A DNA stretch of 64,000 nt from Niastella populi (GTDB lineage Bacteria > Bacteroidota > Bacteroidia > Chitinophagales > Chitinophagaceae): NCBI RefSeq assembly GCF_002078015.1, contig NZ_LWBP01000045.1, positions 157,467-221,466 of the forward strand, read 5' to 3'. The position numbers and the translations under genes were made by a program. Shown in pieces: positions 1 to 8,680 of this stretch. The notes below the pieces were generated by a model, which was not told the DNA's origin, searched no databases, and saw nothing but the letters and a program-made list of their open reading frames with translations. How positions within the stretch are numbered: the stretch's first letter is position 1; every line of letters starts with the position of its first letter.

Positions 1-54
1 CCCGAAGAACTGAAACCCCGGTTTGAAAAATACAAAAAACAAAATTTTGCTTAA
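1..54 (+). CDS. C-terminal end of an upstream gene (partial)
   Basis: The first 54 bases read in frame as 17 codons (ending KKQNFA) followed by TAA. The segment is rich in Lys and Glu and looks like a normal protein end, but the start lies outside the window and nothing here identifies the product. It runs in the same direction as the ABC-transporter operon that begins 61 bases later, so co-transcription is possible. Confidence 0.45.
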   Translation, partial: PEELKPRFEKYKKQNFA

Positions 55-60
55 GAAAAC

Positions 61-92
61 AGCTGCAAGCCACACGCTGCAAGCTGCAAGCA
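61..92. repeat. Short word repeat (GCTGCAAGC)
   Basis: The nonamer GCTGCAAGC occurs three times in about 30 bases between the partial upstream gene and the next start codon. A related word pattern (GTTGCAGGTTGCAAGC) appears near 4710. This is one of several word-like intergenic repeats in the window. Function unknown. Confidence 0.6.
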
Positions 93-115
93 GAACATCA
101 AAAAAGAATTAGATT

Positions 116-811
116 ATGAAAACGAGCAATAAAATATTAATAGGGATATTTTTAGCCGTGATAATACTTACCACATCCATTCACCTGTACGTGTATGCCA
201 AATACAAACGCGGTGATTATGTGCCCTTTCAGCGGGAGTCGGCCGTTTTTATGGATAGGGTAGATGTGCCGGGGGCAAAGTTTGTATCTATAACCGGTCT
301 CGGTGGTGTTGAGCTCATCAACAGCGATACGGCAAAATTCGAAACAGATAAAGACAATGTAGGCCGTATTTCATACAAGATGGTAAAAGATACGCTGGTG
401 ATCACTGATCCTACCTTAACAGATGAACAGCTTGAACGGGGAGGGCGCAATTACCAGCGGTTTAAATTATACCTGCCGCCTTCGGTTCCGGTGCAAACAG
501 CCTTTTGCAGTATTAATGCGAAAGGTGCGGTTGATTCTACCCATGCGGCATCTTATAAAATTGCTTTAACCAGGAACTCAAATTTGAGTATCAGGAATGA
601 CAATAGAGCTTCCTATTTTGATCAATTGCTTATCAAAGGAGAATCCGCAGAAATTGTGCTGGAAGACCAGGCCATTATAAATGACCTCCATGTTCAATTG
701 GTGCACTCCTCCATAAATGACATGAAAGCGACGATACAAAGTATAACCGTTGAGGCAGACCCCCAATCATCACTGAACCTTTCTGGTAAGAATATTAAAG
801 CCTTAAAGTAA
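116..811 (+). CDS. Membrane-anchored hypothetical protein of ABC operon
   Basis: A 231-residue protein with one N-terminal hydrophobic segment (about residues 7-28) that would act as a signal anchor, followed by a soluble extracytoplasmic domain. The domain is built of short alternating strands with many Asn/Asp turns, a pattern resembling the repetitive beta structure of GIN/DUF2807-type domains; this is an impression of style, not a clear match. It ends 6 bases before an ABC ATPase and lies in the same operon, so it probably accompanies the transporter as an accessory or sensor. Specific function not recognised. Confidence 0.75.
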   Translation: MKTSNKILIGIFLAVIILTTSIHLYVYAKYKRGDYVPFQRESAVFMDRVDVPGAKFVSITGLGGVELINSDTAKFETDKDNVGRISYKMVKDTLVITDPTLTDEQLERGGRNYQRFKLYLPPSVPVQTAFCSINAKGAVDSTHAASYKIALTRNSNLSIRNDNRASYFDQLLIKGESAEIVLEDQAIINDLHVQLVHSSINDMKATIQSITVEADPQSSLNLSGKNIKALK

Positions 812-817
812 TCAGTT

Positions 818-1729
818 ATGCAATCATCAATTATTGAAACCCGGGGCCTGAACTTTGCTTTTCAAACCGGTCAAAAAATATTAAATGATCTGAACCTGCA
901 GGTACCTGCCGGTAGCATATATGGATTTTTAGGTCCCAATGGCGCCGGCAAAACTACCACGTTGCGGTTATTGTTGGGTTTATTAAAAAAGCAGGAAGGT
1001 GATATCGCCCTGTTTGGCAAGCATCTTCGGGCGAACCGGCTTGAAATATTACGCCGCATTGGCTCACTCATTGAACAGCCCTCATTATACCTGCATTTGA
1101 CGGGTAAAGAAAACCTGGAAGTTTTTCGATTAACCTATCAATGCAATAAAATCAGGATAAATGAAGTGCTTCAACTGGTTGGGTTGATGCAGGCAGCGAA
1201 TAAAAAAGCTAAGAACTATTCGCTCGGTATGAAGCAAAGGCTGGCGATTGCCATTGCTTTGTTACATGATCCTGAAGTACTGATACTGGATGAACCAACA
1301 AATGGCTTAGATCCCAATGGCATCATTGAAACCAGGGAACTTATTAAACAACTGAACCGTGAATTTGGCAAAACCATTCTTGTTTCGAGCCACCTGTTAG
1401 CCGAAGTAGAAAAAATGGCTACGCATGTAGGGATCATTAACAAAGGGAAGTTGTTGTTCCAGGGAAGCCTGCAAAAATTACAAAATCTCCAGTCAAAACA
1501 ATCGGCCATTGAAATTGAAGTAAATGATGCAGAGCGGGCGCAACAGGTGTTACAAGAACAATTTGCTGTAAAGCAGGTAAATGGCACGCGGCTGTTGCTG
1601 AATTATGAAAGCAGGGAACGATCGGCGCAGTTGAATAAATTACTGGTACAACAGGGCGTGGACGTATATCAGCTGGCTGTTACCCAAAACGATCTGGAAA
1701 ATTTATTTCTTCAAATTACAGCTCAATAG
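818..1729 (+). CDS. ABC transporter ATP-binding protein
   Basis: A 303-residue ABC ATPase. Walker A GPNGAGKTT is at about residues 39-47, the signature YSLGMKQR at 134-141, Walker B LILDEPTNGLDP at 155-166 with the catalytic Glu, and the switch His at about 192 (SSHLL). About 90 C-terminal residues beyond the nucleotide-binding domain match the layout of ABC-2 type ATPases (bacitracin/natronatin-export-like). The ABC-2 permease begins one base after its stop codon, so the two are translationally close and should form one complex in the inner membrane. Substrate cannot be told from sequence; drug, peptide or lipid export is usual for this type. Confidence 0.95.
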   Translation: MQSSIIETRGLNFAFQTGQKILNDLNLQVPAGSIYGFLGPNGAGKTTTLRLLLGLLKKQEGDIALFGKHLRANRLEILRRIGSLIEQPSLYLHLTGKENLEVFRLTYQCNKIRINEVLQLVGLMQAANKKAKNYSLGMKQRLAIAIALLHDPEVLILDEPTNGLDPNGIIETRELIKQLNREFGKTILVSSHLLAEVEKMATHVGIINKGKLLFQGSLQKLQNLQSKQSAIEIEVNDAERAQQVLQEQFAVKQVNGTRLLLNYESRERSAQLNKLLVQQGVDVYQLAVTQNDLENLFLQITAQ

Positions 1730-1730
1730 T

Positions 1731-2507
1731 ATGATCGCTTCATTTGTACTTAATTCAAAAGCCGAATTTTTAAAAAGCAAGCGAACGGCTGCGTTTTGGA
1801 TAACAGTTGTTGGCGCTGCCTTTGTACCTATAGTAAGTTCTATAATGCTGGTGGCGCGTCCCGGTCATTTTATTCCGGCGCTTAAAAAAGATCCCTGGCA
1901 ACTGATCATTATTGATAACTGGCAGGCGGGCGCATTTTTTCTGTTACCGATGTTTGTAATATTGGTAACCAGCCTGGTGGTGCAAACAGAATATAAAAAT
2001 AACACCTGGAAGCAGGTATATGCTTCCCCCCGGACCATTGCCGACATTTTTTTTTCGCGGTTTATTGTTATTCATACGCTGATCCTTCTTGCGTTTATCC
2101 TGTTTAACGCATTTATTATTATAACTGCCTGCGCGGCAAACCTACTGCAAAAAGGATATACTTTTTTTGATCATCCTGTACCCTGGAAAACATTATTTGC
2201 ACTAACAATAAAACTTTATTTTTCTGTATTGGCCATTACTTCCATTCAATATTGGCTAAGCCTGCGCTTTCGCAACTTTATTATTCCGGTTGGTATTGGG
2301 TTGGCATTGCTGATAACAGGTTTTATGATTAACCAGTGGGAGCAGTTGTATTGTTATCCCTACATGTACCCCATCATATTTTTTTGGCCTGATTTCCAGA
2401 AAAAAGCTGCATTTGTTAATAAAGCGCAGGTATTTGATACGATCTGGTTTGCAGTGGTATTGGGGATCGCGTATTGGGATATGGTTACCCGAAGGGAGAA
2501 GGGATAA
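1731..2507 (+). CDS. ABC-2 type transporter permease
   Basis: A 258-residue polytopic membrane protein with about six hydrophobic segments. It starts with a short cytoplasmic helix (NSKAEFLKSKRTAAFW) typical of ABC-2 permeases. A conserved-looking TEYKNNTWKQVYASPRT loop after the second membrane segment is the usual coupling-helix region of lantibiotic-immunity-like and Nat-type permeases. It follows the ATPase with one intervening base and closes the operon. Forms the membrane channel of the exporter; substrate unknown. Confidence 0.9.
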   Translation: MIASFVLNSKAEFLKSKRTAAFWITVVGAAFVPIVSSIMLVARPGHFIPALKKDPWQLIIIDNWQAGAFFLLPMFVILVTSLVVQTEYKNNTWKQVYASPRTIADIFFSRFIVIHTLILLAFILFNAFIIITACAANLLQKGYTFFDHPVPWKTLFALTIKLYFSVLAITSIQYWLSLRFRNFIIPVGIGLALLITGFMINQWEQLYCYPYMYPIIFFWPDFQKKAAFVNKAQVFDTIWFAVVLGIAYWDMVTRREKG

Positions 2508-2550
2508 AGGATCCGGGCCCTGCCATTTATTAATAGTAAATTTACTTTTT

Positions 2551-2754
2551 ATGCAACATCTTATGCTGGCATTAGCTATCATTTTGCTGACGGTGATCGC
2601 CCGCAATGAACATGCTGCAAACAGACGGGGCAAGGTTTCTAAAGTAATTGAAACGCCAAAATCACAGAAAGCGGTTATGGAGCCGGAGCGGGAAGAAGAA
2701 GTTGAAACCGGTTTTTCAATACGGTATTTCGTAATTGATAAGTACGGTATTTAG
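2551..2754 (+). CDS. Possible small membrane protein
   Basis: A 67-codon reading frame starting at the ATG at 2551: a hydrophobic N-terminus (MLALAIILLTVIA) followed by a charged tail (EPEREEEVETG). The frame remains open upstream into the permease gene, but that part overlaps it in another frame and is not credible. The hydrophobic-then-acidic layout could be a real small single-pass protein or chance. No family recognised. Confidence 0.3.
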   Translation: MQHLMLALAIILLTVIARNEHAANRRGKVSKVIETPKSQKAVMEPEREEEVETGFSIRYFVIDKYGI

Positions 2755-2821
2755 TTACGCAGTCATTTGTTGTGTTTTTATAGCCATGAAACGCAAATAA
2801 AAAGCGCACATAGCTTTTTAT

Positions 2822-2927
2822 GAAGTAGGAGGTAGGAAGTAAGATGTAAGAAGAGTCTTTTATTGCTGACTCAAGTTTATTTTTTAACCTCAAAAAATCG
2901 TACCTCTTACTTCCTGCTTCTTACTTC
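2822..2927. repeat. Imperfect inverted repeat between convergent genes
   Basis: Bases 2822-2843 (GAAGTAGGAGGTAGGAAGTAAG) and 2906-2927 are reverse complements with about three mismatches over 22 bases, separated by about 60 bases. The pair sits between the plus-strand ABC operon and the minus-strand amidohydrolase, so it could fold as a long stem and act as a bidirectional transcription barrier. The arms are made of a GAAGTA-like word, like other word repeats here. Confidence 0.6.
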
Positions 2928-2970
2928 AGTTTTTGTAGCCTCGTAGAACCTTGTATTACTATAAACGATT

Positions 2971-4158
2971 TTAATACTCCGTACCACCACCCAACCACGC
3001 CATCATGCCCATGCCGGTTTCAATAGCGCTTTCATCTATATTGAAAGTGGGTGTATGCACACCTGATGTAATACCTTTTGCGGCATTCATAACGCCTAAG
3101 CGATAAAAACAACCGGGAATGTGATTGGTATAATAACCAAAGTCTTCAGCGCCCATCCGCACTTCGGTGGTTTCCACTTTTTCTTTACCCATGTATTGTT
3201 CGGCGAGGTTACGGGCAATGCCGTTAAGTTGTTCATTATTGTATACGGCAGGATAACCTACATCGATGTGCAGATCGATCTCAGCGCCCATACTGTGCAC
3301 CAGTTCGGTTGCCTGTTTACGAATGAGCTCATGCGCTTTGAACCGCCATTCTTCATCCAGAGCGCGAAAGGTACCCATCAGTTTCACTTCGCTGGGAATA
3401 ACATTGGTGGTATGACCGCCCTGGATAGAACAGATAGATAATACCGAAGGCGATAACGGGTTCCTGTTGCGGCTGATGATCTGTTGCAGGCTCACTATGA
3501 GGTGCGAAGCAATGAGAATGGTATCTGCAGTTAAATGCGGAGCGGCCGCATGTCCGCCCTTGCCTTTGATGGTGATATAAATTTCATCGGCGCTGGCCAT
3601 AACCTGTCCGCCCCGGAAACTCAGTTTGCCGATTTGCAGTTGGGGATGTACATGCAATCCGTAAATGGCCTGTGGTTTGGGATTGTCCAACACGCCTTCT
3701 TTAATGAGGATGCTGGCGCCGCCGGGATTTCTTTCTTCTCCGGGTTGAAAGATCAGTTTCACGGTGCCTTCCCATTCGTCTTTTAGTTCCTGTAATATTT
3801 TGGCAGCGCCTAATAAACAGGTAGTGTGTACGTCATGGCCGCAGGCATGCATAACGCCTTCGTTCTTTGATTTATAGGGAACATCGTTTTGTTCGGTAAT
3901 AGGAAGCGCGTCCATATCGGCGCGCAGGGCGATCACTTTTTTGTTGGGGTTCTTTCCTTTTATCAAACCCACTACGCCGGTTTGGGCCATTACAGAAAAA
4001 GGGATGCCAAATTCATTCAGTTTATTTTGAACGAAACGGGATGTTTCGAATTCCTGGTAGCTCAGTTCGGGATGGGCATGTAAATGATGGCGAATATCTA
4101 TAAACTCAGCAGCGTATGTTTTTGCCAGGTTTTGGATCTTCTTTTGTAAAGTGCTCAT
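2971..4158 (-). CDS. M20 family amidohydrolase (N-acyl-amino-acid hydrolase)
   Basis: A 395-residue zinc-dependent amidohydrolase of the M20D type (hippurate hydrolase, IAA-amino-acid hydrolase, N-acetyl-diaminopimelate deacetylase group). Visible metal/catalytic motifs: ALRADMDALPI (about 77-87), HACGHDVHT (104-112) with Cys106, His108 and His111, FQPGEERNPGG (138-147) with the Glu pair, YGLHVHP (166-172), and a C-terminal GVHTPTFNI. The dimerisation domain lies in the middle. No signal peptide, so cytoplasmic. The frame can open two codons earlier at a GTG, but the ATG at 4158 is preferred. A TATCTTTG box (4164-4171) ends 5 bases before this ATG. Acyl substrate not predictable. Confidence 0.93.
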   Translation of the reverse strand: MSTLQKKIQNLAKTYAAEFIDIRHHLHAHPELSYQEFETSRFVQNKLNEFGIPFSVMAQTGVVGLIKGKNPNKKVIALRADMDALPITEQNDVPYKSKNEGVMHACGHDVHTTCLLGAAKILQELKDEWEGTVKLIFQPGEERNPGGASILIKEGVLDNPKPQAIYGLHVHPQLQIGKLSFRGGQVMASADEIYITIKGKGGHAAAPHLTADTILIASHLIVSLQQIISRNRNPLSPSVLSICSIQGGHTTNVIPSEVKLMGTFRALDEEWRFKAHELIRKQATELVHSMGAEIDLHIDVGYPAVYNNEQLNGIARNLAEQYMGKEKVETTEVRMGAEDFGYYTNHIPGCFYRLGVMNAAKGITSGVHTPTFNIDESAIETGMGMMAWLGGGTEY

Positions 4159-4163
4159 AGCCA

Positions 4164-4171
4164 CAAAGATA
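4164..4171 (-). promoter_or_regulatory. Bacteroidota -7 box of the M20 amidohydrolase
   Basis: On the minus strand TATCTTTG matches the Bacteroidota sigma-A consensus TAnnTTTG and ends 5 bases before the ATG at 4158, implying a very short or absent 5' untranslated region. No clear -33 TTG is seen. Confidence 0.45.
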
Positions 4172-4194
4172 ATCGGAAAGGGGCAAAAACCGCC

Positions 4195-4620
4195 CTACAA
4201 CGTCCCCGACTTGTCGGGATTCACCTCAATGATATCGCGAATGATGTATACGCCGTTGGGAAAGAAACGCTGAATGGCCGATAAATACGGTTCGGCTTCT
4301 TCGCGGTTTCTGAAGTCGCCCACCTTCAATTTCATATTGGGCTGCTGCCACATGAGGTAGGCCTTTAATTCAGGAAACTCCTGGTAGATCTTTACCTTGG
4401 CGCTGTTGGCTTTATTGCGGTCGTTGGTGCTTATTACAAGAATACGATAGCCCTGCACATGCCGGCGGGCATCGCGGGTGGTAAACTCATTGATCTGGAT
4501 CTGCTTTTTTATCAGCATATCGATCCGCGGGTCTTTATGCACCGTAATGGAACTTGTATCTGTTTGGGCAAACAATGTGTGTGACAGGATCAATAAGGTA
4601 CAACTGATAATGTATTTCAT
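4195..4620 (-). CDS. Exported SPOR-domain-like protein
   Basis: A 141-residue protein with a clear signal peptide (KYIISCTLLILSHTLFAQ) and a C-terminal domain (about 60-135) reading GYRILVISTNDRNKANSAK...GDFRNREEAEPYLSAIQ...GVYIIRDII, the pattern of SPOR peptidoglycan-binding domains. The ATG at 4620 is chosen because the signal peptide starts there; the open frame extends 14 codons further upstream without signal features. It probably binds denuded glycan strands in the periplasm. It lies between an M20 amidohydrolase and DeoC on the same strand, with no obvious functional link. Confidence 0.85.
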   Translation of the reverse strand: MKYIISCTLLILSHTLFAQTDTSSITVHKDPRIDMLIKKQIQINEFTTRDARRHVQGYRILVISTNDRNKANSAKVKIYQEFPELKAYLMWQQPNMKLKVGDFRNREEAEPYLSAIQRFFPNGVYIIRDIIEVNPDKSGTL

Positions 4621-4743
4621 GCGAATATTTAATTGTTTTAAAGGCCGCAGTGAGCTTGCCATAGCCCTAGTCGATGTTCATGCAAAATCTTCGCCAAAGA
4701 TAATTCAGGGAGTTGCAGGTTGCAAGCGGCCGCCCCCCTTCTT

Positions 4744-5418
4744 CTAATATTCCGCTGTGCCATTTTGCGGCGCCCCGGTCACAATGGCAACGCTTGCACT
4801 GCATCCCAGCCTGTTGGCCCCGGCTTTTACATATTGCTCCGCCTGCTCATAAGTGCGAATGCCGCCCGAGGCTTTTATCTGTATAGTAGACGGCAGGTGT
4901 TGCCGCATCAGTTGCACCGCTTCGATGGTAGCGCCTTTTTCGGCATAACCAGTTGAGGTTTTCAGGAAATCGACCCCAACTTTGGCATATATTTCACAAC
5001 ATTTAATTATTTCTTCATCGGTAAGTATCCCGCTTTCAATGATCACTTTTACCAGCCGGTTCTGCGCATGCGCGGCTTCAACAATTCCTTCCATTTCCAG
5101 CTCAAGGTATTGCCAGGCCTTGCTCCGCAGCGCCACCAGGTTGATCACCACATCCAGTTCATCGGCCCCGTCCTGTATGGCCTGCTGCACTTCTGCCTGC
5201 TTGGCCCGCGCTACGGAATAGCCAAAAGGAAAACCGATCACGGTTGCGGTTTTTACCGCACTGCCGCCCAGCACGGCCCGGGCATTTTTTACCAGCGGCG
5301 GCGGCACGCAAACCGCAAAAAAGTTGTATTGAACCGCCTCCTCACATAGGTTTTTTAGCTCATGTATGGTGGTTGCAGGTTTTAGCAGGGTGTGATCGAT
5401 ATATTGCGCGATGTTCAT
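4744..5418 (-). CDS. deoC: Deoxyribose-phosphate aldolase
   Basis: A 224-residue class I aldolase converting 2-deoxyribose-5-phosphate to glyceraldehyde-3-phosphate and acetaldehyde in deoxynucleoside breakdown. Key residues are visible: the Schiff-base Lys153 in FLKTSTGY, Asp89 in DELDVV, and the proton-relay Lys182 in IKASGGIR. Length is normal for the short bacterial form. The start MNIAQYIDHTLLKP is the usual family N-terminus. Cytoplasmic. It runs toward the SPOR-domain gene 123 bases away. The purine nucleoside phosphorylase at 52133 would feed the same salvage pathway but is distant. Confidence 0.96.
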   Translation of the reverse strand: MNIAQYIDHTLLKPATTIHELKNLCEEAVQYNFFAVCVPPPLVKNARAVLGGSAVKTATVIGFPFGYSVARAKQAEVQQAIQDGADELDVVINLVALRSKAWQYLELEMEGIVEAAHAQNRLVKVIIESGILTDEEIIKCCEIYAKVGVDFLKTSTGYAEKGATIEAVQLMRQHLPSTIQIKASGGIRTYEQAEQYVKAGANRLGCSASVAIVTGAPQNGTAEY

Positions 5419-5521
5419 GTAGTGTATTGACCGGTTAAGAAGTTTTTAACCCGCCTAAATTACTTCATTTAACTAAATTCGGCTTTTGTTCCCGGTAATA
5501 AAACTAAAACCAAAAGCACAC

Positions 5522-8500
5522 ATGAGAGAGTACTGTTTCTTTCCCCCAGGAAAGTTCCTGTTCCTGCTGGGCCTGATATTTATGGTCAACACTGTTTCCA
5601 TGTCGCAGGTAACTTTTCCTGTGAATGGAATAGCTGATCCCCAGGTAAAATGTTTTGCATTCACCAATGCCACCATTGTCAAAGATGGTCAAACCACGGT
5701 TCCGAATGCCACGCTGGTCATTCGCGAAGGAAAAATTGTAAGTGTGGGCGCATCTGTAACCATTCCCAAAGAGGCCGTGGTGATCGATTGCAGCGGCAAA
5801 TTCATTTATCCTTCCTTCATCGATATATACAGCGATTATGGCGTTCCTGTTCCCCAACGGCAGGGCGCGCCTTTCGATTATCGGGCTCCTGCGCAGCTTA
5901 CCTCAAATATAAAAGGGGTTTTTGGCTGGAACCAGGCAATCAAAAGCGATATCGATGCCGCCAAACTGTTCAATGCCGATGACGCCAAAGCAAAACCTCT
6001 GCGCGATCTGGGGTTCGGCGCAGTGTTAACGCATCAGAAAGACGGTATTGCCCGCGGTACCGGCGCCCTGGTAACACTGGCTACCGAAAAAGAGAACCTC
6101 GTGATGCTGAAAGACAAAGCATCGGCGCATTATTCGCTTAGCAAGGGTACATCAACCCAAAGCTATCCCTCGTCTATGATGGGTTCCGTTGCCCTGTTAC
6201 GCCAAACTTACCTCGATGCACAATGGTATAAAACCAACCCGGCTGCGGAAGGCGTGAACCTTACACTGAAAGCCTGGAACGACATACAGTCATTACCACA
6301 GATCTTCGAAGCGAACGATAAGTGGAACGACCTGCGCGCCGATCGCATCGGTGATGAATTCGGTGTTCAATATATCATCAAAGGCGGTGGCAACGAATAC
6401 CAGCGCATAAAAGAAATTGCTGCAACCAAAGCAACTTTCATTTTGTCGGTGAACTATCCGCAAACGATGGATGTGGAAGACCCCAATGAAGCGCGTTTTG
6501 TATCGCTCAGCGATATGAAACACTGGGAACTGGCGCCAACCAACCTCGCAGCTTTTGAAAAAGCCAACATTCCTTTTTGTATAACCGCTGCCGATTTGAA
6601 GGATACAAAAACATTTTTCGCCAACCTGCGCAAGGCCATCGACAATGGCCTCAGCGAATCAAAAGCACTGGAAGCGCTTACCAAAACACCGGCCACAGCA
6701 TTAGGCGTGTACGATAAAGTGGGAAGCCTCGATGCCGGTAAAATAGCCAGCTTCATTATCACGAACGGCGAAGTGTTCAAAGACAAAACGGTGATCCTAC
6801 AGAACTGGATACAGGGCAATAAATATGCAGTCAAAGATGAGAACTGGTCGCCCGTAGCCGGGCAGTATACCTTACAGGTAAGATCGGCTGGTGGCAATAA
6901 CAGCTACACCCTCGATGTAAAAAGCATTTCCGATGCCAGCATTATTGCAAAAGACACCATCAAAACAAAGTTCAGCTATGATGGCAAACTGGTAACTATC
7001 AGTTTTGCTACTGAGAAAAAAACGCGCGCCGCTTCCATTCGTTTAGGCGGAACGGTGAACGGCGATGTATGGAACGGTAATGGTGTTGATGCCGATGGCA
7101 ATAACGTATTGTGGACCGCCTCCTTCGCAAAAGCCGGCGCACCTGCACCCGATACCAGCAAAAAGAAACCGCAGGGCGAGCTGGGTAAAGTGGTATATCC
7201 GTTCGATGGTTATGGCTGGGATTCATTACCACAGGCCGAAACTATTTTAATAAAGAACGGCACCGTATGGACTAACGAAAAAGAAGGCCGGCTTGAAAAT
7301 ACCGACGTGTTGATAAAGAATGGCAAAATAGCGCAGATAGGAAAGAACCTTGCTGACGCCGGCGCCAGAGTGATTGATGCTACCGGTAAATTTGTTACAC
7401 CGGGTATTATCGACGAACATTCGCATATTGCCGCCGCTTCCATAAATGAAGGCGCACAATCGGTAACATCGGAAGTGCGTATCGGCGATAACCTGAATCC
7501 CGAAGATATCAATATCTACCGCCAACTCAGCGGCGGCGTTACTTCTTCACATATCCTGCACGGATCGGCCAATACCATTGGCGGACAAACCCAGCTGATC
7601 AAGCTGCGGTGGGGCGCTGGCGATGAAGAGCTGAAGTTCAAAGGCGCCGATCCCTTCATCAAATTTGCATTGGGTGAGAACGTAAAACGCACCACCTCGC
7701 AAAATAATAACCGCTTCCCCGATACGCGTATGGGGGTGGAAGAGGTGATGATGGATGCCTTTACCCGCGCCTGTGAATATGAAAAAGGTTGTAAAGAAGC
7801 CGCGGTTCCCGCAACCACATCAAAAAAGAAAGGCGCTGCCGCTACTACGGCTGCTGCCGCTGTTCGCCGCGACCTGGAACTGGACGCCCTGGTTGAGATC
7901 ATGAACAAAAAGCGTTTCATTACCTGCCACTCTTACGTACAAAGCGAGATCACCGCTACCATGCGCGTGGCTGAAAAATTCAATTTCACGGTAAATACGT
8001 TCACGCATATTCTAGAAGGTTATAAAGTGGCCGATAAAATGAAAACGCATGGCGCTAACGCTTCTACGTTCAGCGACTGGTGGGCATATAAGACCGAAGT
8101 ACAGGATGCCATTCCGTATAACGCCACCCTTATGCAACGCGTGGGATTGAATGTTTGTATCAATTCAGATGATGCAGAAATGGCGCGGCGCCTGAACCAG
8201 GAAGCCGCCAAAAGCGTAAAATACGGCGGCATGTCGGAAGAGGAGGCGTTTAAAATGGTAACGCTGAACCCGGCTAAAGCGCTCCATGTAGATGAAAAGG
8301 TAGGCAGCCTGAAAGCAGGTAAAGATGCCGATGTGGTTATCTGGAGCGATAACCCGTTAAGCATTTATGCAAAGGCCGAAAAGACGATCGTTGATGGCAT
8401 CGTTTATTTCGATCGTACCCGCGACCTGGAAATGCGTAAAAAGATCGCTGCCGAAAGAAACCGATTGGTGCAGAAGATGCTGGGCGAAAAAAGAAGCGGC

Positions 8501-8614
8501 GGACCGGTTGCGCCTGCAACGCCCAGCTTCCAGGTAGTGCTGAGCTGTGGCGATCATGATCATCATGACGGGTTGATAACCGTGGATGTCGATGAACATG
8601 ATGCGACTCATTAA
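5522..8614 (+). CDS. Exported double-domain amidohydrolase-like protein
   Basis: About 1030 residues: signal peptide (FLFLLGLIFMVNTVSMSQ), then two imidazolonepropionase-like amidohydrolase domains. The first (about 30-450) has the beta-sandwich start (NATIVKDGQT) and the end KVGSLDAGKIASF, but its metal strand reads YPSFIDIYSD, lacking the HxH pair. The second (about 575-985) keeps TPGIIDEHSHIAA with HxH, a conserved CHSY strand, NTFTHILEG and INSDDAEMARR. The last 25 residues are rich in His and Asp (CGDHDHHDG...DVDEHDATH) and look metal-binding. An open frame begins 12 codons earlier at 5486; the ATG at 5522 fits the signal peptide better. Followed by a related gene. Likely periplasmic hydrolase of unknown substrate. 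Confidence 0.9.
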   Translation: MREYCFFPPGKFLFLLGLIFMVNTVSMSQVTFPVNGIADPQVKCFAFTNATIVKDGQTTVPNATLVIREGKIVSVGASVTIPKEAVVIDCSGKFIYPSFIDIYSDYGVPVPQRQGAPFDYRAPAQLTSNIKGVFGWNQAIKSDIDAAKLFNADDAKAKPLRDLGFGAVLTHQKDGIARGTGALVTLATEKENLVMLKDKASAHYSLSKGTSTQSYPSSMMGSVALLRQTYLDAQWYKTNPAAEGVNLTLKAWNDIQSLPQIFEANDKWNDLRADRIGDEFGVQYIIKGGGNEYQRIKEIAATKATFILSVNYPQTMDVEDPNEARFVSLSDMKHWELAPTNLAAFEKANIPFCITAADLKDTKTFFANLRKAIDNGLSESKALEALTKTPATALGVYDKVGSLDAGKIASFIITNGEVFKDKTVILQNWIQGNKYAVKDENWSPVAGQYTLQVRSAGGNNSYTLDVKSISDASIIAKDTIKTKFSYDGKLVTISFATEKKTRAASIRLGGTVNGDVWNGNGVDADGNNVLWTASFAKAGAPAPDTSKKKPQGELGKVVYPFDGYGWDSLPQAETILIKNGTVWTNEKEGRLENTDVLIKNGKIAQIGKNLADAGARVIDATGKFVTPGIIDEHSHIAAASINEGAQSVTSEVRIGDNLNPEDINIYRQLSGGVTSSHILHGSANTIGGQTQLIKLRWGAGDEELKFKGADPFIKFALGENVKRTTSQNNNRFPDTRMGVEEVMMDAFTRACEYEKGCKEAAVPATTSKKKGAAATTAAAAVRRDLELDALVEIMNKKRFITCHSYVQSEITATMRVAEKFNFTVNTFTHILEGYKVADKMKTHGANASTFSDWWAYKTEVQDAIPYNATLMQRVGLNVCINSDDAEMARRLNQEAAKSVKYGGMSEEEAFKMVTLNPAKALHVDEKVGSLKAGKDADVVIWSDNPLSIYAKAEKTIVDGIVYFDRTRDLEMRKKIAAERNRLVQKMLGEKRSGGPVAPATPSFQVVLSCGDHDHHDGLITVDVDEHDATH

Positions 8615-8620
8615 CGTGAA

Positions 8621-8651
8621 GGTGTGCCACACTTTCAAAGTGTGGCACACC
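8621..8651. repeat. Perfect 31-bp palindrome between amidohydrolase genes
   Basis: Arms GGTGTGCCACACTTT (8621-8635) and AAAGTGTGGCACACC (8637-8651) are exact reverse complements around a single C. It begins 7 bases after one stop codon and ends 29 bases before the next start. There is no T tract, so it is not a standard intrinsic terminator; it may be a REP-like element, an mRNA-stabilising stem or a protein-binding site. Confidence 0.85.
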
Positions 8652-8680
8652 CTGCAACTAAAATTGATAAAAATATTACA

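Noticed and set aside
2413..2550. N-terminal extension of the small frame at 2551
   Set aside because: Overlaps the permease gene and lacks credible character; only the ATG at 2551 part could be real.
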